From the NCBI GenBank assembly GCA_932294295.1, contig OW028580.1, forward strand, positions 37,331,336 to 37,395,335: a stretch of DNA of 64,000 nt, read 5' to 3'. The notes below the pieces were generated by a model that searched no databases, was not told the DNA's origin, and saw only the letters and a list, made by a program, of their open reading frames with translations. Of the stretch, positions 33,721-45,654 are shown piece by piece (the first letter of the stretch is position 1; each line of letters begins with the position of its first letter). The position numbers were made by a program, and so were the translations under genes. The stretch comes from Alitta virens. Its lineage: Eukaryota > Annelida > Polychaeta > Phyllodocida > Nereididae.

Positions 33721-33757
33721 GCTTTATTCAATAATCAATTCAATAATCAATTCAATC

Positions 33758-34680
33758 TTTGGTGAAAGACCAACACAATGACTATAGAGAAAGTCTCACC
33801 AAATGCTGGAATGGGCTGTAAAGGAGCCACAGAAGAATTTAACTTAATCTGACCAACCATCTGACAAGTACATTCTTAAACCAAGTCAAAAGAATTGCTT
33901 GATAATTTTGCAAACAGTCTTGTCAACACTAAGAAGAGACCGCCATAAAGGTTGGCTATGTGCCATAGACAAAATGTTATTCCTGTAGACCTTACTGACT
34001 CCTTAGGAACCACTACCAGACTATGATAACCCGAGTTATTACAAAACAGTTTTTGCCACACCTTTTCTATTCCCAAAAACCAACCCCATTCCAAAATTAA
34101 GAAATTGCTGCAAACTGGATGATCAATCACCACAACATTTCCATGCGCAAGAAAAGCAAAAGACAAAGGTGGAAATTATCATAATGAATATGAAAATTGA
34201 GGAACCATATAGCTTGACTGACATAGTGGTGTCAGGAGAGGCTCTGCTCAAGGACTGTGGGTCAGACAGTGATTCAGATGATTTTGAAGAAAGTGACTTT
34301 GAGGTCCTGGTGGTGACAAATTATAATGACAATGATAGCCTTTATTTTGTCATGAAATTGAAATTGATGAAAAAGGTAAACTTCAGCCAAAAGTTCAAAT
34401 TAAAGTTCAAAGTCCATAATGAACAAATTTAGCAGTGCTCCTACCGAATCATGCAAACACGATCAGAGTGCCACCATTTCATAGAGTTTCCTTAAAATTC
34501 TTCATGTATGTATTTTGAAATATTTATGTGTTAATTAAATTAATACCTCATCCCTTTAAGTACAATGTCAAAAAAGCTTGGCCCTCCCTTGAAAAGCTTG
34601 TAAAATATGTTTACCCCCCCCCCCCTGGAAAACTACCACCCCCCCCCCCCTTTTTATAAATTCTGAAAGGTGCCTTACTG
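33758..34680. other. Unassigned region with a short acidic open frame
   Basis: A frame at 34169-34432 encodes an 87-residue peptide with an acidic stretch (SDSDSDDFEESDFE). It has no match I recognise and no convincing splice sites. Homopolymeric C runs lie at 34612-34655. Possibly transposon debris. Confidence 0.35.
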
Positions 34681-34802
34681 CAGCTCTGCAGCATGACCAT
34701 GGTCCAGCAGGTACTGCAAGAGACCGTGGTCCCGGAGGTTCCGAGTGACATGCTGCCTGCGTTGGTTAAAAATGATCAAGTGTAGTCTTTCCAACCTCAA
34801 TT

Positions 34803-34888
<86 letters not shown>

Positions 34889-34928
34889 TGCGTGTGTGCG
34901 TGCGTGTGTGCGTGTGTGTGTGTGTGTG

Positions 34929-34980
<52 letters not shown>
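34803..34980. repeat. Compound microsatellite (GT)n-(GTGC)n-(AT)n
   Basis: About 65 bp of GT, 50 bp mixing GTGC and GT, then about 50 bp of AT. Open frames on both strands across it are compositional artefacts. Confidence 0.98.
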
Positions 34981-34981
<1 letters not shown>

Positions 34982-35029
34982 CACCTTATCAGTCCCTGTT
35001 GGGCTATGTAGAGGTTTTAATGGGAACCT

Positions 35030-36000
35030 CAATTAGTCATTCATAATTGCAATGCATACCGTCCAAGCAAAATGCCAAGCAACATCATGCTGCCTCATAC
35101 CAGACTGCAGCGTCCTGTTTGCAGTGCATCACATTTTTTTCAGTGAACAGTCAACCCTCATTTAGCGAGCCTCAGTTATTCGGTTGCTCGCTATCCACAC
35201 ACTTTTGGCTGGGAACTGATCTATTTAGTGCATTGATCCCTCAACCAACTGGTTCCCTCAGGGCCAAACAATTCTAGTCACCTGTGCCCTACAGTCAGAA
35301 TTGACTGGTCCACTGGCATTTTAATTCAATTTTGGGGGTGCGGGCAGCATAAACACATTTCAAGTGTAATAACGGTCATATGAAGCCATTGGTACGATTG
35401 TGAACACAAAGAACTTGATCACAATTAGTGAGTTCTTTGATTAAATTAAAAATCTTTTAAATTGGCCCAACTTTTTTGCCATCATCAGCTAGACAAACTA
35501 TTTTGAACAAGTTGCTGACTCTGTTTATCTAGACACTCTTTTGCCTATTTTTAAGTTAGTACATGAGAGAAACACACAGCAATTAAGCTATGTCATTGTA
35601 TAATGCATCCTAATGTATTTAACATGCTCAGTCCTGATGATAAATGCCGTGTGTTCAAATTTATTTTGTGATTATAACCCGAAAATGAGCATGATTAATG
35701 ATTATGGCAAAACAGAACCAAGATGTTGTATATGTATGTGCTTCTTGTCTGTACATAGAGAAATTGGAAAAGAATGGTTGGTAAGATTCATTTCAGTATC
35801 TCAACACTCCACAGCATTCCTTAAAATACCAATCAAAATGATATTCATGCATCTGAGCTTGAACACTTTTGTCATTTTGACATTCCTGAATAGACATTAC
35901 CAATTACCGGTCATATCAAGGTGTTAGTCATCTAATTGAAAAGTAAACCAGTGACCTAAGCTTGAGGAATTATTTTGACATTGGACAGTTTTATGACAGG
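35030..36000. repeat. Dispersed repeat, copy 2 (first copy at 14080-14645)
   Basis: Same orientation and block order as the first copy but longer. At about 35145-35200 it contains CAGTCAACCCTCATTTAGCG followed by agcc, which resembles the terminal repeat of a pogo/Tigger-type element and may be a nested insertion. Confidence 0.75.
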
Positions 36001-36069
36001 AAGAATCTCTTGTGGTGTGGAAAAGAAATGCATAGGGTTCTTTTATCAGATTTTTCAAAACGCAGAAAA

Positions 36070-37880
36070 TATATCAGGCTGATTCACCTGAATCAAGCTA
36101 TTCTGAATTACTTCAAATATTCTTCAAATCCAAATAACATCCAATTACCCAGGAGGAGTACAGCAACATTCCACACTGATTCAGGTGAATCAGATAACTT
36201 AGATCATATCAATGCAAACTTGCTCAAACCTGGTCAACCCGTAATCTTATGAAACATCAATCTCTGGTCTGATTCACCTAAATCGCATGCCACAAATAAT
36301 ATACACATCCAAAATGTCAAAGAACCAGCCCAAGAGTGGGACAAAATTTTAGACTGATTTAAGTGAATCAAACAGACAATGTAGGTTGTACATTGTTGTT
36401 TGAAGAGCAAATCTGATCAGTCTTGTAAAGCTTATCAATCTCATGCTTGATGTACCTGAATCATATGCAACGAACATTCTCATATCCAAATCACACAGAA
36501 CTTGCATAGGAGTGGAGCAAAATTATGGACTGATTTAGGTGGATCAGAAAAAGTAGATCATACCAAAAGGAAAAATGCTCAATTTGTATGTTATCCTGTG
36601 AGACATCAATATCTGGCACATACAAAATTACCAAAGAACTCAACTAAATTCTGGACTGATTTGGGTGAATCAGAGACAGTAGATCATTCAAAAAGGAAAC
36701 CCACTCAATCTGCAAATATAACATGTATAAATGATCTGTATGTAATCATGTGAAATATATCAATATCTGGCTCAGAGAAAACTGGCATAAAGAAAACTAC
36801 CCAAGAGCACAGCAAAATTCTTGTACTGGTACTGGTAAATTCCATTAGGCAGATTTGGGCATCATAGTGGAGTCACTGTGTGATTGGCTGCTGCTATTTT
36901 AGCACGAGATTTCGCGAGATGTAAACAACAAGCACATGGCTAGTTTACTGACCACAGCTGCAATGTTTAGGAGCATTAATAAAATACTCATTATTAACAA
37001 ATGGATGGAAACATAGCAAAGTGATTTCTGACAATACACATCCTTCACTATCATTCAGGGGTAAATTTAAAGAAACTCTCAGTTGTGAGACTTCATATCA
37101 CTTTAAGCAATATTAAGCTTGATTCACCTGAATCACATGCTACAAATTGTTTAAATCACACAGAACATGTCCAGGAGTGGAGCAAAATTCTGGAATGATT
37201 TAGGTGAATCAGAGACAGTAGATCATACAGAAAGGAATAATGCTCAATCTGTATGTATTCACGTGAGACATCAATATCTGGCACAGAAAAAATTACCACA
37301 ATATAACAAAATTCTGAACTGATTTAGGTGAATCAGAGACAGTAGGTCATACGAAAAGCAAATCTGCTCAGTCTGTATGTAATCGTATAAAAAATATCAA
37401 TATCTGGCACAAAGAAAACTGCCCAAACCTGCTCAACCTTTTAAATTGTTTAAATGTATCAATCTCTGGCCTGATTCACCTAAATCGAGTTTTCAGATAT
37501 TCTTCAAATCCGAATAACATACGTTTGTAGTATAAGATCAGGTAAATCAAACAACAGTTTGATGACTTTCAAAGATAAATAAGATCTGCTTCTTATATAA
37601 CCTAGAGTGTCCGTTTGTTTCACACAAATTAGTATGAAATTTTGCGTCACTCCTGGGCAGGTTCTGTGAGATTTTGGAAAAGAAGGATATTTGTAGCATA
37701 TGATTTAGGTGAATCAGGCCCGCGATAGATATAATCTCAAGATTACAGGGTGAGCATAGATTGAATTTAGATGAAACATTCTCATATCCAAATCACAGAC
37801 CTTGCCCATCAGTGGAGTAAATTCTGGAATGATTCAGATGAATCAGTAACTCTACAATCACCTGAATCGCTAACTATAGA
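36070..37880. repeat. Degenerate array with about 15 near-palindromic GATTCAGGTGAATC motifs
   Basis: Motif copies near 36082, 36178, 36270, 36353, 36460, 36530, 36656, 37121, 37195, 37319, 37472, 37540, 37703, 37833 and 37857, in both orientations (gattcacctgaatc, gatttaggtgaatcag). Several + copies are followed by agacagtagatcata and an aaaagg-like block, and preceded by atctggcac and aaaattctg, so a longer unit of about 110-130 bp repeats with decay. No coding potential. Confidence 0.85.
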
Positions 37881-38487
37881 GTAGTATTATTTACATCAAG
37901 ATCAGAAAGCAAAAGTGAGCTGGAGTTAACAACAGCAATACCGTTTGCTCTGTATTTACACATCAATTTCACGATCTAGTTGACTATTCGGTTATATTGG
38001 TGCATGAAGACAACTCTATATACTCTTAATTGTCTCCATGATTATCATGCACCCAACCTTGATCTAACCTAAAGGCACTACATGCAAGGAAATATATTAA
38101 TTAGATATAATCTGGCTTGGTATTACTTTATGCACTGAAAAAAAATTATGAAATTTTCTATTCAATATTGAGACATTTAAAAAAAATATCTCCAGAAACA
38201 TTACACAAAGTCTGTCCAATTAAATCATATACTAGTTAATGCAATTAGATAAAATTTAGCAAAAGAAAAAAAGGACCGTTGGTGCAAGCATTCAAATGCA
38301 TGATGCAATACTTTGAATTATGAGTACACATGAGAATCCCAGATGCCAGATCTTGCACCTACTGAACTGTCTTACATCTTTACATTCAGTGCAGTCACTT
38401 GTTTAATCTCTCAATCAGATTTTATAAACCAATTATCATTTAATAGTCGTTAGCTTCAAGAACTATGGATGAAAGAATCTATCTATC
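37881..38487. other. Spacer before the Gypsy element, nothing recognised
   Basis: AT-rich, no supported feature. Confidence 0.5.
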
Positions 38488-38835
38488 TGTTTCCCTAGTG
38501 TATATATATTGTTCATAGAGGGAGCTGGGGTGTAATCACTCAAGTGTGACAGGCTGACCACTGGTCAGTGTCATTATACAGCTGAATCTCCTTGAATACA
38601 TATTGTGTATATATGCCTACTTAGCCAAGGGTGAGTGTCACTTATTGTATTATATTGTTTATTATATTGGTTGATGATTATAGATATGATATGATATGAT
38701 AGACTGTATAGTTAGTGATATATTTATGTATTATTTGTAGAATGCATCATTGATCATCGATCACTGGTTGTTTTTGCTGTGAAATACACACACTCGAAGT
38801 TCAGATTCATGACTCTTGATTTGAGGAACCTTACA
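38488..38835 (+). repeat. 5' LTR of Gypsy element
   Basis: Begins TGTTTCCCTAGTG and ends CCTTACA, followed after one base by the primer-binding site. Compared with the 3' LTR it lacks 24 bp (gaatctgttgggaaataaat plus agaa) after the initial tgtatatatatt. Confidence 0.9.
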
Positions 38836-38836
38836 G

Positions 38837-38855
38837 TGGCGCAGTCGACAGGATC
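38837..38855 (+). other. Primer-binding site of Gypsy element
   Basis: TGGCGCAGTCGACAGGATC one base after the LTR. It starts with TGG, complementary to a tRNA CCA end. Confidence 0.7.
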
Positions 38856-39089
38856 TGTGTGTTTATGAGCCAGCTACAAGAATTCATGTATTGAAGAATT
38901 TTTTCTGCTATTTGAAGAGCAAAGAGAAGGAAGTCATTAGTAACACCTCCCAAAGGTGTGAAGGCACCTTGACACCTGAAGGGGACTTAATTCATTGGGC
39001 TGCTCCAATTCTCTGTCATTGTTGCTGAATTAGTCTTCAAGAAAAATCATTAGACTTTATTGGTTTCTAAGCAACATTTATTAAAAAAA

Positions 39090-40018
39090 ATGTCTATTTC
39101 CAAGGAAGAGTTAGACAACTATGTGAAAAGCCTGGATGAAACAGCCAAGTCAGAGTTACGTGGAATTCTGACTGGTTTCAAACCTAAGACAACTCACGGT
39201 GCTGCTGGTTCTGATAATCATAGTGATAGTTCATCATCCCATGCATATATCAAGCTTGCGTCTTTCTCAGGCGAAAATCAGAAGGGTGAAACCACATACA
39301 AGCTCTGGCGAAAGATGTCAACTGACTCATAGAAGAAGGAGTAGATGATAAAGAGATCAGTGAGGGGCATGGCAGCAGAGGTACTTCATAATTTGGGAGA
39401 AAAGGCCATTGTTACCGAAATTCTCGACAAATTTGATGAAACATTTGGTAACGTTAAATCCCTGCAGTCTCGAACAATGCAGTACTACACCAGCGAACAA
39501 AAATTTGATGAATCTGTTACCCAATGGAGCTGTAGGCTAGAAGATCTACAGAAACAGATTGCCAACAAGCAGAAGATGAACGAGGATCAGAAGAATGAAA
39601 TGCTTCGTGACCGATTTTGGTTTGGGTTGCACAAGGCAGACATAAAGGCTGCAATCAGACATCGTTACGATAATGGTCAGAAGTACAGCGACCTGGTATC
39701 TGCAGCGCGAAATATTGAAGACGAGTTAGCTGACACAATGAGGGTGAAGGCGAATTCGGCAGTTATTCCAGCGTCATTAGGTGATAAACTCAATAAAATG
39801 ATGAAACAATTAAAGTGCAGGATAAGAAGATTTCAGCACTCCAACAGAAGGTTGAGAAGTCAGTTGGGCACCAAGAACAAAACTTCCCTTCAAGTTTTAG
39901 TCTGATCACCAACCGCAGACCGGCATCCAGAGGTAATCACTTCAACATAACACCAAAGAGGTAGTAGACAATGCTATAAGTGTGGGGAATGGGGACATGT
40001 GCAAAGACAGTGTCATTT
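39090..40018 (+). pseudogene. Gypsy gag, capsid and CCHC zinc knuckle
   Basis: ATG at 39090 (SISKEELDNYVKSLDETAKS). The frame ends near 39330 and resumes at 39345-39905 with a helical capsid-like segment (FDETFGNVKSLQSRTMQYYT, RFWFGLHKADIKAAIRHRYD). At 39963-40018 another frame encodes CYKCGEWGHVQRQC, a CX2CX4HX4C nucleocapsid knuckle, followed directly by TAA. At least two frame disruptions separate these parts. Confidence 0.85.
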
Positions 40019-40916
40019 AAACTAAGATCTAATCCTTGGCAAAAACTAATTGGTCCTGTAAATGACACGTATGTTAAAATTAATGGTGTATCTTGCAAAG
40101 CATTACTAGATACTGGTTCTCAAGTGTTGTGTGTAAGCGAATCTTTTGTTCGCCAAAATTTACCCCAGGTAGAGGTTGTATCATTGGAGAAGTTTTGTAG
40201 TAAAAGAGGCGTTAGTGGTCATGAATTGCCATATGTTGGTTATGTTGAGATTGAAATGTATCTTCCCTCAGGTGTTAGTAGAGACAACTAGATGTCCTGC
40301 TTTTGGTCACTAAAGATGTCTCAAAATTCTCTGATGACCTGCCAGTCTTGATAGGTACAAATATCATTGAGACTTGTGCTGATAGTCGAATGCCAAACAG
40401 GAAGTGTCCACGAGCATGGAAATTGGCATTTGAATGGTTTGAAGCTCATAAAGATTCAGATGGGTGTGAAGTAGAAACACTAGTATATGCACAACAAGTC
40501 ACTGTTCCGAAACAGGGGCAAATGGTTGTGAATGTACATTGTTTAGCACTAGAAGGGGTTAAGGGCCCGGTACTTTTCTGCTGACAGACGAAGATGTGTC
40601 ATTGGCAGATGGTATATTTGTTGAGCCAGTGTTGTTAGATGCTGCTGATATTGCAAGGGAATCATTGTCAGTTGTTATTCATAATGTGACTTTGCATGAT
40701 GTTGAAATTCCGCAAAATGCTTGTGTTGGTAAATTTGTACCTGCTACTGTGATTTCTCATGCAACTCAAATTTCAAATGATCAAAGGGATGAAGTTGTTT
40801 TGAAACATTTTAAGCTGGAAAGTCTTGAACATGATGTCGCTCCTAGTGATCTCAGTAAACTCAAACAGCTAATTGTAATCACAAGTCTGCATTTTATTTT
40901 GGTGATCTCGATTTAG
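40019..40916 (+). pseudogene. Gypsy protease region
   Basis: The 40020-40290 frame contains CKALLDTGSQVLCVS, the LLDTGS active-site motif of retroviral-type aspartic proteases, then SGHELPYVGYVEIEMYLPSG. The frame breaks at about 40290 and 40585. The next open stretches (40303-40584, 40596-40916) encode PVLIGTNIIE and a linker typical between protease and RT. Confidence 0.85.
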
Positions 40917-42364
40917 GTCGTCTTCTAGATTACGGACACAGAATTGATTTAACCGATGATGTGCCAATCAAAGAGAGAAAATTCCACCAAATTTGGTTAG
41001 TGAAGTAATGCAGGGGTCATTAAACCTAGCAAGAGTCCTTATTCTTCTCCCACTGTTCTGGTACGCAAAAAGGACAATAGTCTCAGGTTTTGTGTTGATT
41101 ATCGGTCATTGAATAATAAGACTGTACCTGATGCTCATGTTTTGCCTAGAATTTAAGATAATTTTGATGGGTTGAAGGGCTGCAAGTGGTTTTCAACATT
41201 GGATTTGAAATCAGGGTACTGGCAAGTTCTGTTAGATCCCAGAGATAAAGAAAAAACTGCATTTTCTGTTGGTCAGTGTGGATTTTACCAATATACAGTC
41301 CTTCCAATGGGCTTAAAAAATTCAACGGCTACATTTCAAAGGATGATCGAAAGAGTAATGGGTTCTTGTAACTTGGAGTGGTGCCAATTGTTTCTCGACG
41401 ATATAATTATATTCTCAGAGATGGTGGAACAGGGTTTAGAAAGGTTGGATGTCATTTTTCGTTGGCTGAAGCTGAAACCTGAAAAGTGTTGTCTGCTGAG
41501 AAAGCAGGTCGAGTACCTTGGGCATATAATTTCTGAGGATGGCATTTCAGCGTCTGATGAAAAGGTGGCAGCTGTCAAGAAATGGCCTATTCCGAAGAAC
41601 CGGGATGAGTTGTGTAGGTTTCTTAGTTTCACTGGTTACATGAGAAAATTTGTCAAAAAATATGCTCAAATAGCTGGTCCATTGAATGAACTCTTAATAG
41701 GTGAGCCTCTGAGGAAGAGAGATCGTAGAAAAGTGAAGTCAAAAACAGTCAAAACTTTTGTGTGGGAAAAGTGTGCATTCAAAGGGTTGATTAATGAGCT
41801 GCTTTTGCAGATTATGACAAAGAATTTCTATTGCAAACTGATGCAAGTACTTCTGGTTTGGGAGCTATTCTTTATCAGTTTTAAGGGGAAAACAATGTCA
41901 AACGTGTCATTGGCTATGCTAGTAGAACGGTAACCCAAGCAGAAAGCAAATATCCTGCTCACAAACTTGAAATGCTTGCATTGAAATGGTCTGTGTGTGA
42001 TAAGTTCAGTGACTATTTGTTAGGCAGCAAGTTTGTGGTTGAAACCGACAACAACCCACTCACCTATGTGTTAACCACTGCAAAATTGGATGCCACAGGG
42101 CATAGATGGATCTCGGAGTTGTCCATGTATAATTTTGAAATCAAGTATCGTCCTGGCAAATCAAATGCAGTCACAGATAGTTTGTCTCGTATGTATTCTG
42201 GTGAAAGCAAATCTGTCGATAAAGACACAATTCAAGCTCTGTTTAAAGTGGTATGTATGAATGGGTTGGTTGCTTGTGTCACTGTCAGTAGTGCAACTTT
42301 TCCTGCTGAAGAAGTTAATGCCATTCAGATGGTGTCCGACGAGGAAATGCGCGCTGCTCAGTGA
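40917..42364 (+). pseudogene. Gypsy reverse transcriptase and RNase H
   Basis: RT blocks: SPYSSPTVLVRKKD and FCVDYRSLNNKTVPDAHVLP end in a stop at 41154-41156. They continue in 41172-41933 with WFSTLDLKSGYWQV, AFSVGQCGFYQYTVLPMGL and QLFLDDIIIFS; the catalytic YxDD box is FLDD here. The connection domain reads RKQVEYLGHIISEDGI. The start of RNase H (LLQTDASTSGLGAILYQF) lies out of frame at about 41825-41882. The rest is intact in 41972-42364 (HKLEMLALKW, VETDNNPLTYVLTTAKLD). Several indels interrupt the sequence. Confidence 0.9.
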
Positions 42365-42370
42365 AATCAT

Positions 42371-43883
42371 ATGGGTATCAAATTTGTGATTTATGCTCTT
42401 GAAACTGCTCACAAGAATTTGAGTAATTACTTTTCGTTTGAAAGCAAATGGTTGTGGCGAGAAAGATCACATCTAGAAATCAAAGACGGGATTTTGTACA
42501 GATGCAGAAAGATCCAAGGTGGTGAAGAGTATCAGTTAGTTCTTCCTATGGAGTACAGAAAGAAAGCTTTCCAACTACTCCACAGCAAAAATGGTCATTT
42601 TGGTTGTGAACGTCCTGTAGATCTCTTCCGGAGTAGATTTTACTGGCCAAAAATGCAGTCGTGTAGAAAAATGGGTCAAATCTTGTGAACAGTGCGTCAA
42701 AAGAAAATCTTTGTGTGACAAAGCTCCCTTGCATCATATTTCTTCAACCTATCCAATGGAGTTGATATGCATTGATTTCTTGAAGCTAGAAAGAGCTGTT
42801 GGTGGTTTTGAACACATTCTTGTCATAACCGACCATTTCTAACGGTACTCTATAGCTGTACCCACAAAAAATGAGACTGCTAAAACAACTGCCAAAGTAT
42901 TAATTGATCATGTAATAAATCACTACGGAATCCCTTCCAAAATGCATTCAGATCAAGGCAAAAGTTTTGAATGTGGTTTGATCAAAGAAATGTGTCATTG
43001 TTAAACATTACAAAGAGTAGAACTACTCCATACCATGCAATGGGTAACGGGCAATTTGAACGGTTTAATCGCACTCTGCTTAACATGCTGGGTACCTTGA
43101 GTAATGAATAAAAGCACAGATGGAAAGATCATGTAGTCAGTCTTGTACATGCTTACAATCGTACCAAAAATGACAGTACTGGTTATTCTCCATTCTTCCT
43201 GATGTATGGTCGAAATCCTCGATTGCCTGTAGATTTCGCATTTGGTTTATGTAAAGACAGCACTGAAGAATTGACATATTCAGAGTATGTAGGTGAATTG
43301 AAAGAGCGATTGGAACTAGCGTATGATTGTGCGAGAAAACAAGTTGAGAATTTACAAAGCTCAGCAAAAAAAAGGTATGATGCAAAAGTCAGAGGTGCGG
43401 TGTTAAGTGTTGGTGATCATGTACTAGTGAGAAAAACTCATTCTACTGGTAGACACAAAATTGAGAATAAATGGGAAGATGATACCTACATTGTAATTGG
43501 TCAACCGAATTCTGACATACCAGTGTATGATGTCAAAAGAGAAGATAAGAAAGGTAGAATTCGTAGAGTTCATAGAAATTTGCTCCTACCAATCAATCAT
43601 ATTGGTGAGAAAATGATTAACTGGAATGAACAGAAAGCGAGAAGTGAAAGAAAATCAAGGAAATGAAATGTCATGTGAAATTGAGCGAGTTAGTGAAGAA
43701 TCTGATTCAGAATCTGATTCGGACGTGTCTGTAATTGTGAGAACAAGAAGAAATGTAAATTATGGTCAAAATGTCGAAAATGAAAATGTTGTAAACTTTC
43801 ATGAAAATGTGACTGTTAATGAGGGGGCAAATGAAGCTGACAATGCTGCGAATGCAGATATTGCAACCAATAGTAGACCTTAA
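42371..43883 (+). pseudogene. Gypsy integrase and 3' open frame
   Basis: The HHCC zinc-binding region (HSKNGHFG, then SCEQCVKRK) is split by a frameshift near 42665. The catalytic core shows ICIDFLKLE, a stop at 42839-42841, then MHSDQGKSFE and GNGQFERFNRTLLNMLGTLS (D, D, E all identifiable). The C-terminal part at 43202-43666 runs from FLMYGRNPRLPVDFAFGL to RRVHRNLLLPI, the usual integrase tail. A small acidic frame (43626-43883) follows before the 3' LTR. Confidence 0.88.
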
Positions 43884-44161
43884 AGACACAGAAGACCTCA
43901 ACAATGGTACACCAGTGGGGATTATACTGTAAATACTGTAGGTACTGAGTATTTTGTTTAGATATTCATGTCAAACCTGGGTTATATTGTTATTAATGCA
44001 AAACCTTTAAATTTATCTTGAATCTTACCAAATTGTCCATTTTTGCAATTGTCATTGTTTGCATTATTATGATTACATGCTATTACTCTGATGGTTTAGA
44101 ATTTGTATTTTTATCATGTATTGAGAAATAGTGAGGACACAATTTTAGTGCCAGGGGTGTG

Positions 44162-44502
44162 TGTTACCCTAGTGTATATATATTGAATCTGTTGGGAAAT
44201 AAATAGAATTGTTCATAGAGGGAGCTGGGGTGTAATCACTCAAGTGTGACAGGCTGACCACTGGTCAGTGTCATTATACAGCTGAATCTCCTTGAATACA
44301 TATTGTGTATATATGCATACTTAGCCAAGGGTGAGTGTCACTTATTGTATTATATTGTTTATTATATTGGTTGATGATTATAGATATGAAATGATATGAT
44401 AGACTGTATAGTTAGTAATATATTTATTTGTATTATTTGTAGAATGCATCATTGATCATCGATCACTGGTTGTTTTTGCTGTGAAGTAAACACACTCGAA
44501 GT
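44162..44502 (+). repeat. 3' LTR of Gypsy element, 3' end lost
   Basis: Begins TGTTACCCTAGTG just after a purine-rich stretch (ccaggggtg). It matches the 5' LTR to cactcgaagt at 44502, then switches to a TA/poly-T tract. The last 30-35 bp present in the 5' LTR are absent, so a target-site duplication cannot be read. Confidence 0.88.
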
Positions 44503-44717
44503 CTATATATATATTTTTTTTTTTTTCATTGTATGACAAACAAGCAAAGGTCTGTTTTTATAATTACTAACACTATAGATGGCACAAGTGGTCGATTTGC
44601 AGACAGTTGTGAGTAGCTAGGCAAGAGTAGCGAGGATCTAGGAAAAGTATATTTTATAGCACGTTCGACAATAAAGACAAAGACATACATTTATATGAAC
44701 TATACTAATTGATTGTA

Positions 44718-44900
44718 ATATTTTGACATGATACCTTCTCAGTATCTGTTACCTGCAACTAATATCCTTTAGTCTGTACAAAATAGTTCAATTCATTTTT
44801 TTTTTTTTTTGCATGTCTAGACTACGTTAACCAATTCTGATACAGGTCTCTTTTTTAAAAAAAAAAGAGAGAGTGCTTTTCTTTTTAAAATAATGACCTG
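44718..44900. repeat. Dispersed repeat (also 22340-22500 and 63410-63545)
   Basis: Contains gttacctgcaactaatatcc and a gatacaggtctctttttta block. The latter recurs at 22452-22475 and, as cacaggtctcttttttaatg, at 63434-63455. The first block is found inverted at 20855-20880. Part of the same family as the foldback element. Confidence 0.7.
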
Positions 44901-44939
44901 GGCTAAACAAACTATCTGTAAATATAGAGAAAACGAATT

Positions 44940-45235
44940 ATATCATATTCAGACCCAAGATGAAACATGTATTAACTGACAATTCACATGTAAACTTAGA
45001 TAATAAGAAATTAAACAGAGTAGCATCCGTAAAATTTCTTGAGGTCATACTGGATGAGATAATTTCTTGGATTGGGCATATTAATAGTATAAAAACTAAG
45101 ATCTCGAAGGGTATAGCAATCATTGCTAAAGCCAGAAAGTCCGTGAATAGACACATAAAACCAGGACACTGTGGCTGTTTTGCAGACTTAATTATAGTCA
45201 CAATAAAACCATACACCTGCAAACAATAAAAGGTG
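44940..45235 (+). mobile_element. LINE reverse transcriptase 3' fragment
   Basis: One open frame encodes FRPKMKHVLTDNSHVNLDN, then VKFLEVILDEIISWIGHINS and KTKISKGIAIIAKARKSVN. This is the post-catalytic region of LINE RTs (consensus VKFLGVxLDxxLSWxxHI). The rest of the element is missing, so it is a small truncated insertion. Confidence 0.82.
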
Positions 45236-45654
45236 TAAGTCACATGGCACAGAATAAATTGTACAGTAATAACTAAAATCTTTATAATACATAGCATGCA
45301 TAGATCATGGTAAATCATATTTGACTGCATGGATTTGCAAGCATTGAATATGAATTCTAAGGCGGATCCAGGATTTTATTAAGGGGGTGCCCAAAGCTCA
45401 ATCCTGCAGCACATGCCATGCAGGCTGGAAGTATTTAGTTGTACTTTTAAAAAAATGCCAGTATGGCAAATTTCTTACAACTTCTTGATATAGATATATC
45501 TATCTTTAGAAATTAAATATCAGCGTGGAAAAGTCGAGAGCCCCATCATTGCAAAAAAAAAAGCATTTCCTGTTGAAAATTAGTATTCTCTCACATTGTT
45601 TCCTCACAATGTTTTGCAATCCTCGCAAATTCTTGAATTCCCTCTTGATAACTT

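Larger units (their letters stand above)
29350..33757 (+). mobile_element. Nearly intact APE-type LINE (non-LTR retrotransposon)
   Basis: Two overlapping ORFs are followed by a short 3' UTR with a stem-loop and a tail of tandem TTCAATAATCAA units (about 33726-33756). This is the organisation of CR1/L2/jockey-group LINEs: apurinic-type endonuclease, no RNase H, short-repeat tail instead of poly(A). The 5' boundary is not defined; I place it loosely upstream of ORF1. Apart from one stop codon the coding region is open for 4.2 kb, so the copy is young. It lies about 0.8 kb downstream of the last TCAF-like exon, same strand. Confidence 0.93.
38488..44502 (+). mobile_element. Ty3/Gypsy LTR retrotransposon, degenerate internal region
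   Basis: The element has a 5' LTR, primer-binding site, gag with CCHC knuckle, aspartic protease, RT, RNase H, integrase (Gypsy gene order), purine-rich tract and 3' LTR. Coding frames are broken at many places by frameshifts and stops. The two LTRs differ at only a handful of positions over about 310 aligned bases, plus a 24-bp length difference near their 5' ends. Confidence 0.95.

Noticed and set aside
34745..35046. Cys-Val repeat and Ile-Tyr repeat proteins on both strands
   Set aside because: Direct translation of the GT/AT microsatellite.
36070..37880. CRISPR-like array
   Set aside because: Spacing is irregular, the box occurs in both orientations, and the rest of the window is clearly animal nuclear DNA.
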